DNA from: Helianthus annuus
Lineage: Eukaryota; Streptophyta; Magnoliopsida; Asterales; Asteraceae
NCBI RefSeq assembly: GCF_002127325.2
Contig: NC_035448.2
Coordinates: 11,547,408-11,611,407 of the forward strand
Direction of reading: 5' to 3'
DNA length: 64,000 bases
Shown here in pieces: positions 48,892 to 62,230 of this stretch. A program made the position numbers and the translations under genes. The notes under the pieces were generated by a model that worked only from the letters and a program-made list of their open reading frames with translations, was not told the origin of the DNA and searched no databases. The first letter of the stretch is position 1, and each line of letters opens with the position of its first letter.

Positions 48892-51351
48892 TGTAACGCC
48901 CCGTGTTTTCATACTTCCTAAATTTAGAAACCATCGTTTGTAAAACTATTTTTGGAAACTTCGTAGTCTTGAAATCGTTCTTTCATTAAAAGCGATGTAA
49001 AATCCGAGACTTGGATCACGATTAAAACTCGTATTTTGTTAATTACATGTTATTCATACTTTATATATGCTCATACATTCAATTTCGTGGAACAAATTGT
49101 GCTTAATCGTAATTCTTGGAAACTAGGTGCTAAACTTGTAAATACATGAAACTTACGCATAAAACGTGTTTCGGTCAAAAACGATACTGGAATAGGACCT
49201 TCGTACGCTTAATTATACTTTTATTATGTTCCTCATGCTTAAATGTACCTCAAACTATGCTTTTGTGACAAATATGGCCCTTAAAATACCCTAAAAACAT
49301 CAAATACACAACTCTAGGGGGCCAAATTGTAATAAATGAAACATATATCCGGAACCGTAAAGGCGCGCGGCCCGTGTGGACTTACCTTGTCCCCTTACGC
49401 GGCCCGCATGGGCTTCAGATTCGCAGAAAACACATCCAGCTGCTGATCTACGCGAATTGGCACGAAATCCCACTTTCTAACACTCCCCAATCACCATTAA
49501 GCCACCTCTAAACACCTCCAATCATGCTCAAACTTTTCCACTATAAATATACACCTTCTCCAAGCATTTCTACACTTTCAACACTCTCAAATCTCTCCTA
49601 AACACTCTCTAGTTCTTGCAAGAATCTGCATTTTCGGACAGATTCATAACCTTGCACAAAAGTGAGCATAACTTGCTCATTTCTTAACGAAATTACTTGA
49701 TTCTTCTTCCTACTTGCTTGGATAATCATGGAGTTTGATTCCTTGACTTCTCCTGGGAGAAATCAGACCTGGAATTGCTCCGAATTTGTCCACAAACTTT
49801 CTGTTTTGTTTCAAGTTCTTCAAAAGTTTGTTCAAACTCATCCAACTTGTGTCTAACACATCTCACACCTATGTCCTAATGCTTACAACCTCACTTATGG
49901 TTGGTTAAGCTTAAAAACAAGATTGAGACACTATAAATCAGAGGTTAAAACCTCAAATACTTTCTGTTTTGTTAGGGTGTTTAACCCACAAATCATGTCA
50001 AGCTTAGATCTTGATGAATGAGTGATTATGGAACAACTTGGGTTGTCCTACATACAATCCTCACATGATTTGATGATTTCTCTATAGATAGGTTGTTTAT
50101 GTTAGTGTGCTAATCCTATTTCGTGACCCTCCTTGGTTGTTTTTACATCAAGTGAAGTGGTGAACATTCAAGGGGTTCCTAAATGGAAGCATGTCCTTCC
50201 TACCCCATACATGACATCTATGATAACACGAGGTGCCTAAATGAAGATCCTAATCTTCTACCTCCTACTTGAATTATTGGACTAAATAATATGTAGTACT
50301 TAACCTAGATATATATATACACTCATTCGAACCTTTGATGTTGAACTCGTGTTTATATGTTAAAGTAGTAGAACATCACCTAAGACCTAAACCTTGTTGT
50401 GATTCTTATGGGTGTTCAACTCATGGAAACATTATCATAACCCTTGTGGTTACCAAGTGTCATACAAGTGTTAAGTGTTGAAGATGATTATTTTCACATG
50501 CTATTCTCATATCTTACTTTTATGTTGTTTTAAATACCGAATCTCGACTCTAAGCATACTCGAACTCTAACCCTACACATTCAATCTTCTAACCTCATCA
50601 ACTCGTCAATAATTGGATAATTGGAAAGCATATGCAAACTTTGTGAGTATACTCGTATTTCCCCCTTTTTAATTTTACCACTTTTGGGGTGTAACATGTT
50701 TACTTATCAAAAACTTACACATGAACATTTTGCTTAAACACATGAACATTCCTATAACATGCTTGTATACGTGATGGCTTGATACTTTAAACTTGGGTGA
50801 TTCTTATGTGTTGAACTTATCATTAACTTCGTACGAGCCTAACCGTGACATATGTAGAGCTATAGGATTGACGACCCGCCCGTAGACTTGAGGTTATGTC
50901 ATGAGCATGTTGCGTCTCTTTTGGTTTGATATGTTAGACACATGCCATATTTAAATGTTTATCTTGAATCACATGCTTGCTATGAGGAATTGTTTAAAAC
51001 TTATCTTTTGTTATGTACGTACCAAACTTGTATACTCGCCATTGCTTTTGCATTGAATTGTATTTTAAACATGTTGCAGGTTGATGATGACGATGCTATG
51101 AAAAGAAGTAGCGTTGATGCCTAGATACACATATAGACGTTTAGGTTTAATATGTCGTATCAATTTTGCTTATGTTATCATGTATTTCTTTTGAAGTTGT
51201 TGTTACTTGAGTTTATGTAATGTTGACAATTGAAAGTTATGAAATAAAATGGGAATTATTTAATTATCGTCACAAATAGTGTTATGATGTCTCGAGCAAT
51301 CTTCACACTTCGTCTCATCCCGATGTTTCCGCCATTGGTTGGGGTGTGACA
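48892..51351 (+). repeat. LARD 3' LTR (2460 bp)
   Basis: Same ends and length as 31914-34373. It abuts copia coding sequence at 51352 without a visible target duplication. Confidence 0.93.
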
Positions 51352-52990
51352 CCCTAAATCTTTTATTTGAAAAACATCATGCAGAAAAGCTTTAAAAGCA
51401 GTTATCTCCTCAGGATTATTTCCTGTTACCAAGATATCGTCCACATATACTGCTGCATGAACCGTAGACGATCCCATTGACTTGGTAAATAAATAATAAT
51501 CATTGGCAGACCGCACATAACCTTTTGATTTTAAGACAGCTGGAAGTTTGCCATTGATGCTTGTTTTAAGCCATAGAGTGATTTTTGAAGTTTAAGAACT
51601 TGATTAGATGGTAAAGTCATACCAGGAGGAGGAGACATATAAATGTCTTCATCTAAATCACCATGGAGAAACGCATTATTCACGTCAAGCTGAAACATTG
51701 GCCATTTCAGTTTTGTTGCAATAGCAATGAGAGATCTAATAGTAGTCACTTAACTACTGGAGAGAAAGTTTCATTATAATCAATGCCATGTTTTTTAGTG
51801 TCCCCCCTGACAACCAAACGGGCCTTGCATCTTTCAACAGTCCCGTTAGCATGATATTTGATTTTATAAACCCACTTACACTTAATAGGTTTCTTTCCAG
51901 GAGGAAGATCAACTATAGACCAAGTGTTATTATTTTGAAGAGCAGTGAACTCCTTGTCCATTGCTTCCTGCCAAGCTGGAAATTGTGCAGCTTGATTGTA
52001 AGAAGTAGGCTCGTGCAAAATATCAAGATGATGAGCAATAAGTTGACTGGATTTAGAAAGATCAACAGAATTGGCAGAAGCAGTGGGCAGACATTCATTA
52101 GTGATGGTATGAAAGCAATGAACATGTGAATCAGAAGTATGAACATGATTACATACATAATTATGTAAATATGATGGAGGATTAGAAGATCTTGTGGACC
52201 TTCTAACAGGAGGATGAGGAGGATTAGAAGGCGGAGTAGGAGAAGGAGAATTAGGAGAAGGAGAATCTGATGAAAGAGAATCAGAAATTGAAGAAGATGA
52301 ATCATCAAAGAAAGAGTTGAAATGTTCAATTGGAAGAGGAGGAAAGATTGAAGAATTGTTAGAATTGTGCAAAGAAGGAAACAAGTGTTCAAAAAATACC
52401 ACATCTCTTGATACAAATGTAGTATGAGTGTCTAGGTTATACAACTTGTAACCTTTCTTTGCAATGGGATAGCCGATGAATAAACAAGGTGTAGCTCGAG
52501 GTTGAAACTTGTCTCTTCCTTGTTTAATGGTTGAAGCATAACACAAACATCCAAAAGCTTTAAGATGTGAGTATGAAGGAGGCTTTTGTGTTAGAACTTC
52601 AAAAGGAGTTTTGTTGTCGAGTAAAGGTGTAGGATAGAGATTGATTAAATGAGTAGCCGTTAAAACACAATCTCCCTAGAATTTTAAAGGAAGATTAGAT
52701 TGAAACAATAAAGCCCTTGAGGTTTCCAAAAGGTGTTTATGTTTTTTCTCAACCACCCCATTCTGCTGATGAGCATAAGGACAAATGGTCTGATGAACAA
52801 TGCCTTTAGTCCTGAGATAAGAAGCATGTTCTATACTACTGCCCAATTCAAATGCATTATCTGATCTTATGTATTTTACTTTGACAGTAAACTGTCTTTG
52901 AACCATTTCAATAAAAGCTTGCAAAACGGCAAAAGCATTGCCTTTAGTTGCGAGTAAATGGGTCCAAGTAGTTCGACTAAAATCATCCAC
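51352..52990 (-). pseudogene. Copia polyprotein fragment (integrase to RT), decayed
   Basis: On the minus strand, from 52990 down: integrase core (VDDFSRTTW, IRSDNAFE, QQNGVVEKKH), a TGG to TAG stop at 52676-52678, then the connection and RT ([35 protein letters not shown]), ending at IKDLG against the LARD LTR. Frameshifts occur near 51748 and 51545. The element is split by Tat-2 at 52991, so its gag and 5' LTR should lie right of the window. It is the oldest layer on this side. Confidence 0.87.
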
Positions 52991-53742
52991 TGTTATGGGC
53001 CATTTTCTGAACATATATCCTGACTAATATTCTGATTGTGATTGTTTATTTGTAATCAGGATACTGGACGGGGATATTGCTAACATCCTGGGTAATATCC
53101 TGAAGTATATCGAATTAATCACGTGCAGGTTAAAGACTGGGACTTGCTAACGGTCAAATGGACTTCATCTCCTCAAGACTCGGGCGTATCTGTTAAAGGA
53201 GAGACGTTGAACCCGAAAGACTAGGTCTACAACGTTCGACTAAAGAATATTCGTTGGATCCCGGTTATGTAGGATAGTTAGTTACATTATCTTTACTATA
53301 AATAGATGGGGGCGGATCAGTTTAAGGCACACAATCTTCCACTTACACTCTCGTACACTCTTACTCTAGCTCACCGCAAACACCACATCCAAACACTTGT
53401 ATTCAAATTACGTTGTAACACTTAGTCGATCCGCACCACATCCTGCACTGTATCCTGAAGTTCGAAGTAATAAGAAGAACAAGGCAGCTGCGATTGTCAG
53501 CTCCCGAGGTTTTATGCCGGAGATCCAGATCGATCAAGGGCTTTCCTCGTACATCACGTGTCAACCTTTACATTTTTTTGCTCATTGTTTGATTATAGAT
53601 ACAGCTCGATATCCTGAGCCGTATCCTGAAACTATTTTTGCAAATAACTTGATTAACATTTTTTTGAACACATTCTCTTAGCACACTACCTCACAAAACT
53701 AATTTGATCACTTAATTACTTAGGTAATTTTTGACCAAAACA
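52991..53742 (+). repeat. Tat-2 5' LTR (752 bp)
   Basis: A TATAAATA box lies at 53297-53304. Where Tat-1 repeats GATCCT, this LTR repeats ATATCCTG. Confidence 0.85.
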
Positions 53743-53762
53743 ATTTGGCGCCCACCGTGGGG
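53743..53762 (+). promoter_or_regulatory. Tat-2 primer binding site
   Basis: ATTTGGCGCCCACCGTGGGG, same as Tat-1 apart from the first base. Confidence 0.85.
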
Positions 53763-53846
53763 CAAGTGGTGCTATCTTTACTAAAAATCTTTGTGAAATC
53801 ATTAATCGGTTTTCTGTTTTCAAAACTTTTTGCCACATTATCTGCA

Positions 53847-54431
53847 ATGGCCTCAAGATCAAGCATGAGCTCTTCTACTGTGTCTGCTATGACCTCTGCT
53901 ACCACTGGTCCGGTGCTTCCACCACCTCCTCCAAGGATGCAACCTTCTTCGCAACCTCAGGATATTATCCCTACTCGGAATATTCAGGGATCTGCTCCGA
54001 TTTTAGCTTCAAATGATGAAATTCTAACCTTGTTTGGAAGTGTACAGGAACAAATGAGGCAACAACAGGAAACAAACCAAATACTGTTAAGAGAGATACA
54101 ACTCTTAAAAGCTGGCTCAAGCAGATCCACCGAAGATATCGTCACTCCTCTACAACCCAGAGCTTTGAACTTTAGTTCAGCTGTGTATACTGAGGATACT
54201 AGGGGGAATATTGTGCCCAGCCTTCCTCAGAATCATACTCCTGAAATACCCTCCTCGGTTAGGATGTCAACCATGAGGAGCTTAGGATATGCTTCAGGAT
54301 ATGGGCAGAATCCTCCGACTGGTAACGTGCCTAATAATAATAATACTTTTTCCACTAACAGTGTTGGATCTTTGCAGGATGCAGCTGTGACATCAGCATT
54401 ATCCAGGGAACTTCAGAAGCTAAAGGATATG
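53847..54431 (+). pseudogene. Tat-2 gag N-terminus, cut by insertion
   Basis: It starts MASRSSMSSSTVSAMTSA, parallel to the Tat-1 start, and runs through a proline-rich and a QQQETNQILLREIQLLK region to SRELQKLKDM, where Tat-1 has ARELQKLKEM. The frame then runs into the gypsy-2 LTR. The open frame upstream of 53847 belongs to the leader. Confidence 0.85.
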
Positions 54432-55938
54432 TGTCACGGCTCCCCGACCCACCCTGGACGGAGTCGGGGGACCGCGAGGCAGTTCCCGTGGTATTTAATT
54501 TATGCGGCAGCGGAAGTCTTTTTATAACAGGATCTTTTATCCGTAAAATATGCTCGTTTAATATATTACACAAAGTTTAAGGGATAAATCCCATAATTTA
54601 CAATAAGTTGATTTCACATAGAAATCTTTATTTTCCAAAACATGTTTTATTGGTTTATTTACACTGAGCCACTTCTCTGAGCTTGATAGTGCTTTACTGC
54701 ACTTTTCCTGGATCACACAGATCACCTGAAACATGTTTGAAAAAGGTTTTGTCAGCGGGAAATACTGAGTGAATCATTCTGTTTTCTAAAACGACCCGTT
54801 AGTTATAATTTACAGTATTAAGAGCGATTACAATGTTTCTATCAACCAATTATCAAGAATGGGTATTTGTCACTCGATTCATTTCTGTGACTGTGGTCAT
54901 ACCACTATTGGGTCCCGTTGCCCAAATAGTGACGGTGTACTCACACAGAGTAATAATAACTCACATAGAGTAATATTCACTCACATAGAGTGATAATGAC
55001 AGTAATGTGCACAATACCCCACATACCAGCTGTAATTTGGTGATTACAAAGACTTAATCCCTGTAATTATAACCTTGAAAATAATTTGAGGTATTGTAAT
55101 ACTTACTCACAAACTGTGAGAAAACAGTTTAAAAAGAAGAATGACTCACATTGCAGATTAACGAGCAATAGATATAAGCCTACTGATTAGCCTTGCTTAA
55201 ACCTAATTTAACACAATGCACACACACAGGTTAGTAACTAATACAACAATTACGTCAATTCACGAGATTAAACCTTCACAACGATTAATCAGTGCAATAC
55301 TCGATAATTCAATCGGATTCACAACGAATAACAGAGCATAGTCCGAATTCGAACAGCACTCTAATATTCAAGTCGAAATCACGACGAATAATCAAAGTAC
55401 AAGCTCAATTGAGCAGCACCCGGACTATCGTTGGATAGTTATAATCGATCGGACGTTGAATCGTAATAGCGATCGAGTTATTACCCTAATTGCGGCAGCG
55501 TTTCGATAATTGTGTGTGTGTGTTGGACTGTTTTGCTTATAACTCGACGTATATTATGAATTTTAACGTCGTTCAAGTGCCAAATTTCAAGTCCCAACCC
55601 CTGCTATTTATACTGAAAATTTGACACCGTCGCGTAGCGCGAGGGGGTACCCCTATAGGCGTCGCGCTACGCGAGTGATCACCCTACTTTCATAGAGTAG
55701 CCCTTCGTGCATGTAGGCTTGCTGAGTCGACCGTTTCCTAAAATTCGATTTTTACAAATAGTTATGAAGATAATCGTTGGCTAGGGTTTATCCCCCCCTG
55801 AGTTTTAGGGGCCCTGATCCTGATTCCGATTGTTCTGGAAATTTTAGGGTTAGTGCAGAATTACTTGGGTTTCTCAATTAGGGTTTTCTTAATAGCTAAT
55901 TACCATCCTAATTATGGGTTTTAGTGGCAGTTGTTACA
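54432..55938 (-). repeat. gypsy-2 3' LTR (1507 bp)
   Basis: Plus-strand ends are TGTCACGGCTCC and CAGTTGTTACA. A minus-strand TATA box is at 55604-55613. Just upstream of it in the sense of transcription lies an inverted repeat, GTCGCGTAGCGCGAG and GTCGCGCTACGCGAG, near 55627-55675. Confidence 0.9.
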
Positions 55939-55974
55939 TCCTCCCCAGCTTAAGAAAAATCTCGTCCTCGAGAT

Positions 55975-58900
55975 TTATTGGAATAGATGAGGGTACTTTT
56001 GCTTCATTTCAGATTCCAGTTCCCAAGTGTATTCTGGTCCTCTCTTGGATTCCCATTTGACTTTTACTAGCACTAGTCGTTTGTGCTTGAGAAACTTGAC
56101 TTTTCTATCTTCGATCTGTAGTGGTTTCTCTATAAACTTCAACTTTTCGTTTACCTCTATATCTTGAAGAGGTACTACCAGGGATTCGTCTGCTAAACAT
56201 TTCTTAAGATTGGATACATGAAATACATCATGTACTCCAGCCAATTCTTCTGGTAGTTGTAAACGATAAGCAACTGGTCCTATTCGTTGAATCACTGGGA
56301 ATGGTCCAACGTATCTTGGACTTAGCTTTCCTTTCTTACCGAATCGTACTACTCCTTTCCAAGGAGAGACTTTTAAAAGTAGTTTATCTCCGATTTGAAA
56401 TTCTAAAGGCTTACGACGATTGTCTGCATAGCTCTTTTGACGATCTCGAGCCGTTTTCAATCTTTCCTTAATCTGAGTTATCTTGTCAGTAGTTTCTTGT
56501 ACTATTTCAGGACCTGATAATTGACTTTCTCCGATTTCTGCCCAATCATACTGGAGTTCTGCACTTACGTCCATACAATGCTTCAAATGGTGCAGCTTCA
56601 ATGCTTGAATGATAACTATTGTTATAGGAGAATTCAATTAATGGCAAATGGCTATCCCAATTACCACCAAAGTCAATTACACATGCTCGGAGCATGTCCT
56701 CTAGCGTTTGTATTGTCCTTTCACTCTGTCCGTCTGTTTGTGGATGATATGCAGTACTTAGATTTAGTCGAGTTCCCATTGCTTTCTGAAAACTTTTCCA
56801 GAAATGCGAAGTAAATCGACTATCTCTATCCGATACAATGGAAAGCGGGACTCCATGTAGGGATACTACCTCGTCCACGTAGAGTTGTGCTAACCTTTCT
56901 ATACTAAAGGTTTCTTTCATTGATAGGAAATGAGCTGATTTAGTTAATCGGTCTATAATTACCCAAATCGCATCATTACCTCTTTTGGTTTTGGGTAACT
57001 TTGTAACAAAGTCCATTGTTATAAGTTCCCATTTCCATACAGGCATTTCTAACTGTTGTAGTAGTCCTGAAGGTTTCTGGTGTTCAGCTTTAACTTGTGA
57101 ACAAGTTAAGCACTTGGATACATATTCGGCTATATCCTTTTTCATTCCTATCCACCAGAAATTATTCCTTAAATCTTGGTACATCTTATTATTTCCTGGG
57201 TGCATGGTATACCTAGATTTATGAGCTTCTTCTAAGATCTTATTCCTTAACTCTCCTTGCTTAGGTACCCAAATTCGTTTCTTATGGAATTTCCAAATTC
57301 CATCATTTCCTTGTTCTAATTCTTTTAGGTAACCTTTCATTCCTTCAGCATCGTCTTGGATTGCTGTTTTCTGGACTTCTTTGATTTGTGCCGTTAAATC
57401 TACTTGTAGATTTAACCTCAGAGCACGGACTCGTTTCTGTTTCTCATGGTACTTACGACTTAAGGCATCTGCAACTACATTTGCCTTTCCTTCGTGATAT
57501 TGGATATCACAGTCGTAATCGCTTAGCATCTCCATCCATCTTCTTTGCCTCATGTTTAATTCTTTTTGCCCAAATATATATCTTAAACTTTTATGATCGG
57601 TATAGACAGTAAACTTACTTCCATACAGATAATGTCTCCATATCTTAAGGGCAAAGATTATGGCTCCTAATTCTAGATCATGAGTCGTATAATTTTCTTC
57701 GTGCTTTTTCAATTGTCTAGAAGCATACGCAATTACCTTCTTGCGTTGCATTAACACACATCCGTATCCTAATTTTGAAGCATCACAATATACTTCAAAA
57801 TCTTCTGTTCCTTCGGGTAAAGCTAAGATTGGTGCATTCGTCAATCTATGCTTTAAAATCTTAAAGGCTTCTTCTTGTCTAGGTCCCCATTCAAACTTAG
57901 CAGTTTTACAGGTTAACTTAGTTAATGGTACGGCTATCTTAGAAAAATCTTTGATAAATCGTCTATAGTATCCAGCTAAGCCTAGAAAACTTCTTATCTC
58001 CATAGCTGTTTGTGGAACTTTCCACTTTATAATTGCGTCTATCTTAGCAGGATCTACATGGATACCTTCGTCATTTACCACATGACCTAAGAATTGTACT
58101 TCTTGTAGCCAAAGTTCACATTTCGAGAATTTGGCATAAAGCCTTTCGTTTCTTAACAAAGTTAAGAGAACATGTAAATGCTCACAATGTTCTTTTTGGC
58201 TTTTGGAGTAAATAAGTATATCGTCGATGAAAACGATCACAAATTTATCCAAGTATGGTTTACAGATTCGATTCATCATGTCCATGAATGCTGCTGGGGC
58301 ATTCGTTAATCCAAAGGGCATGACTGTAAACTCATAATGACCATACCTAGTTCTGAAAGCAGTTTTAGGTATATCTTCCTCTTGTACCTTCAACTGATGG
58401 TATCCGGATCTTAAATCTATCTTAGAGAAATACCTAGCTCCTTGCAATTGATCAAAAAGATCATCAATCCTAGGTAGTGGGTATCGATTCTTAATCGTAA
58501 CCTTATTCAATTCTCTATAATCGATACACATTCTCATCGATCCATCTTTCTTTTTCACAAACAATACTGGTGCACCCCAAGGGGATGAACTAGGTTGTAT
58601 GAATCCTTTGCTTAATAATTCATCTAATTGCTTTTTCAATTCTAGCATTTCGGTAGGTGCTAATCTATATGGTGCTTTAGCTATTGGTGCAGTACCTGGA
58701 ATTAAATGAATTCTAAACTCTACTTCTCTATCAGGTGGTAGTCCAGGTAATTCTTCTGGAAAAACGTCTGGGCATTCTGACACTATCGGGATGTCCTGAA
58801 TTTCCTTATCCTTAGTGTTAATGATTACGGAAATCATATACACCATTTCCTGTTTTCTCGAATAACTAGCCAATTTCATTACTGAGATGAATTTTAGTGG

Positions 58901-60460
58901 TTTTCGAGGTCTATCTCCAGTAATTAATATTACTTCTCCTGTAGGGGTTTGAATTTCTACAACATTTTTGTCACATAGGATTCGTGCATGGTTGGCTACT
59001 AACCAATCCATTCCTAAGACTACATCGAATCCTGCTAAATTCATTGGTAACAAATTTGCAGAAAACTTATGGCCTAATAGTACTATTTTTCCTTCTTGCC
59101 AGATTTTATCTATTTTCACAGAATTTCCTTCTGCGGTTTCTACGGTAAAGATTTGCCTAAGAGTGGTTAATGGTAACTTAAGATCTTGGCAAAATAAAGT
59201 ATTTATAAAACTTTGGTTCGCACCAGAGTCAAATAATACTTTTGCAAATACATTGTGAACTAAGAACGTACCAGCTATCACATCTGGAATGAGTTCGGCC
59301 TCTTGAGTGGTTAGCTGGAATGCACGAGCATTTTTCTTGGTTGTTCCTTCCGTGGGTTTGGCTTGGTTAACTATAGGTTTAGCTAACTTAGGACATTCAG
59401 ATTGAAAGTGTCCCCTCTCTCTGCAATTATAACAAACTTTTGTTTTCTTCCTGCAGTCTTCTTCCCGATGTCCTTTCATTTTGCAAAAATTGCAAACCAT
59501 GTTGCATTGTCCATAATGCTTCTTTTTGCAAATTTTGCAGAAAGGAGATGATGAGGATTGTCCGGTTCTTTTCTTGGCATTACCCACACGAAATCCTTGG
59601 GTAATCTTGTGAGCTAATTCCTTCTTGCGATCTTCCTCTCTTGTGCGCACCAATTCATCGGTTAGGGTATTAGCTAGTTCTACAGCATCGTCAATAGTAC
59701 GAGGTCTCGCAGCTTTAACGATGTTTCGGATTTCACTAATTAACCCCCAGATGTAACGAGAGATAAGTACCGGTTCTGGCGAAGCCAGTGATGGCACTAC
59801 CCTTGTGTATTCGAAGAATGTCGAAGTATAGCCCCGGCAATCTACACCTAACATACGATGACTCAGGAACTTGTTTGCCATTTGTTCCTTCTCGTATTCG
59901 GGACAGAATTTTCTTTCTACCAAACTCTTAAATTCTTCCCAACTCATTGCATAGGCTATCCTTCTTCCTTTTGCCTGGAGGACCGTGTTCCACCATTCAA
60001 GTGCTCCTTCTTTGAACAGATTTGATGCATACATCACCTGATCCTCTTTGGCACATTTGCTTATTGCAATTACTGCTTCGGTTTTCTCTAACCAACGCAG
60101 TGTTGCAGTTGCCCCTTCGTTACCTGCAAATTCAGCGGGTTTGCAAGCAAGAAATTCTTTATAAGTGCAACCAGGCGTTGCAGCTTTCATTCTTTTAGGG
60201 AGTGGGGCCTGCTGCGGATCATGATCGTCATGATTACCGCCTCCATTTATGCTGTTACTGCCGTTATCTTCTGGAATACGTTTACTAGGAATTAATTGTG
60301 GTTCGGCAGGTTTTCGAACAGCAGCTACAATTTCTGGAATAGCATGAGCTACCCCTTGGGCGATAAGATGCTCGATATCTTGTCGAGTTATATATTGATC
60401 TTCCTGTTCTTGCTCAGATTGATTTACTTCATTAATTGGTTCATTGTTAGCGTTTTCCAT
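55975..60460 (-). pseudogene. gypsy-2 gag-pol polyprotein, one frameshift
   Basis: A 1304-codon frame (60460-56546) starts MENANNEP and covers gag, a row of cysteine knuckles ([40 protein letters not shown]), protease ([11 protein letters not shown]), RT ([20 protein letters not shown]), RNase H ([14 protein letters not shown]) and integrase ([29 protein letters not shown]). After YGRKCRTPV one extra base near 56550 moves the rest to the 55975-56637 frame, which holds the integrase end and the chromodomain-like tail ([20 protein letters not shown]). Except for this one base the polyprotein is complete, about 1500 residues. The single base could also be a sequencing error. Confidence 0.9.
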
Positions 60461-60696
60461 CTGCTAATTGGTAAAATTATTAGTGTCTAACCTATCGATG
60501 ACAAAATTCACATAGATACACATAGATTATCACAATATACAAGTATCACCAAAATTGTCGATTTCTCGACTTTTACTTTGTTAGTATATTGTATATGCAT
60601 CCATACACACCGTATCTTACAGAGTTTTATTGCCCATTTTACAGAATTTTAAGTTACTATCATACAACACGGCTTTCTGTGGTTTAACTGACGGTT

Positions 60697-61434
60697 CTAG
60701 TCACGATGCTCCCTCTCATCGTACTTCCAAGTTAGATGCTCTCCCATTTCCCTGATCCTATTACCTGTACCTATCAGTTCTTCACCGAACTGACGGAGTT
60801 CAGCTAGGTTTTCATTACTCATGGGAGGATTTGGGAGTGGTTCTGGGTCAAATTGTGGAAGGAAACTATAAGGACTGTTAACTATATTTTGGAATTGCCA
60901 GTCATTGGTCCACCATTCCTCCATTTGGCCTAATGGTCTGGTATGAACTAGTGGTTCTGGAATAGCTGGTCCTAGGTTTAGTGGGAATTGAACTGTAGCC
61001 GGGTAAGAAAAGAGATTATCGTTGATAGGCTCTAAAACATCACAATTCTCCAGTAGACGGTCTATTTCGTCTTGGAACGTGAATTCCTCAGATTGTTTAG
61101 AGCTTTCGCCAATTTCTATTCCCTTTTGTTTCAGATCTATTCCTATTTCTTTTTCAGGTGGTTTTGAACTTTCTCCAGTTTCTATTTCCTTTCCCTTGCT
61201 CACACTCACAGGATTTTCTATTTTAGGGAGTTTCCTAGTGGCAGGTTTCCTACGGCGCACTTTCCTCCACCCTACATATCTTCTCTTCTTTTTAGGTTTG
61301 GCTTTTTCCAGCGGTGGAGCTTGGAATTCCACAGGTTCTTCTATGTCAGCAATGTAACCAGTAAAGTCGTGAGAGACTTCGATAGGCACTGGATATAAGT
61401 TGAGATTCTGGAATGTTTCCGACATCTCATTCAT
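60697..61434 (-). CDS. Leader ORF-B of gypsy-2 (about 245 aa), unknown
   Basis: An uninterrupted frame lies between the 5' LTR and gag, ending about 240 bp before the gag ATG. The likely start is one of two ATGs at 61434 or 61425, just after a CTATGCAG that could be a splice acceptor. It has an acidic N-terminus, then a strongly basic block (KAKPKKKRRYVGWRKVRRRK) that could bind nucleic acid or direct nuclear import, a spacer with two GESSK motifs, and an aromatic and proline-rich C-terminal half (WWTNDWQFQNIV). I do not recognise a family. gypsy-1 has no such frame. Confidence 0.6.
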   Translation of the reverse strand: MNEMSETFQNLNLYPVPIEVSHDFTGYIADIEEPVEFQAPPLEKAKPKKKRRYVGWRKVRRRKPATRKLPKIENPVSVSKGKEIETGESSKPPEKEIGIDLKQKGIEIGESSKQSEEFTFQDEIDRLLENCDVLEPINDNLFSYPATVQFPLNLGPAIPEPLVHTRPLGQMEEWWTNDWQFQNIVNSPYSFLPQFDPEPLPNPPMSNENLAELRQFGEELIGTGNRIREMGEHLTWKYDEREHRD

Positions 61435-61613
61435 GCTGCATAGCATATATGCAAAATGCAATGTTAAAACTTTGGAACAAAGTTTAACAAACAAAACACT
61501 GAAGTTTTTATTGCATATTAATTTATACAAAGAACAACAGAAATAAACACACTTAGGACTTTATTTATTTACGGGATTGTGATTTCTCTTACTAGACCCA
61601 ACTTATCGGATAT

Positions 61614-61921
61614 TTAGAGATTAGCATTTTCTGCTACAGTAGCTAGCATATAGAGATCTGCCCATTTCCCGTCTATTTTATCTTCCCAAGGTGTACTATT
61701 ACCCAACTCTTGGACTTCTGGGTTAAACCTAACTCTCTTGGTTCGGGGTTTCTTTGTCTCCTGACTCTTTTTAAGTATCGAATCCCTTTTCTCTGGGGAA
61801 AGTGGATTCTCATAGTTTGCCTTGCGGACAAAGATTCCTTCTTGTCTAAATTTACTGGATTTCTAGAAGAAGATGCCACATCTAGTTTGTGGTAGATAGC
61901 AGACAGCTTTTGCTTACCCAT
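61614..61921 (-). pseudogene. Leader ORF-A of gypsy-2 (about 103 codons, one frameshift)
   Basis: It starts MGKQKLSAIYHKLDV. Around 61830 the protein-like frame shifts by one base and continues VRKANYENPLSPEKRD, then WEDKIDGKWADLYMLATVAE, to a TAA at 61614-61616. The open frame without the shift ends at 61673 and reads less like protein. It is basic in the middle and of unknown function. It lies directly upstream of ORF-B. Confidence 0.5.
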
Positions 61922-62054
61922 ACTGTATCTAACAAATAATCAGTTAATACAACATATAATCACCGAATAATAATTAGTAAAATTAAGCATTTTGGACACA
62001 ATACTTAATTTAGGCTTAATCAGTGGCTCGATCAGTGGCTCAATTTAATTATTA

Positions 62055-62066
62055 GCTCTGATACCA
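62055..62066 (-). promoter_or_regulatory. gypsy-2 primer binding site
   Basis: The complement reads TGGTATCAGAGC, seven bases inside the 5' LTR. Confidence 0.9.
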
Positions 62067-62073
62067 CCTTCGC

Positions 62074-62230
62074 TGTCACGGCTCCCCGACCCACCCTGGA
62101 CGGAGTCGGGGGACCGCGAGGCAGTTCCCGTGGTATTTAATTTATGCGGCAGCGGAAGTCTTTTTATAACAGGATCTTTTATCCGTAAAATATGCTCGTT
62201 TAATATATTACACAAAGTTTAAGGGATAAA
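62074..62230 (-). repeat. gypsy-2 5' LTR, broken
   Basis: The first 157 bp (in plus direction) match 54432-54588; at AAGGGATAAA the sequence switches to the gypsy-3 LTR. Confidence 0.9.

Noticed and set aside
51913..52416. Minus-strand 167-codon frame rich in L and I
   Set aside because: Shadow frame of the copia integrase-RT connection read one base off.
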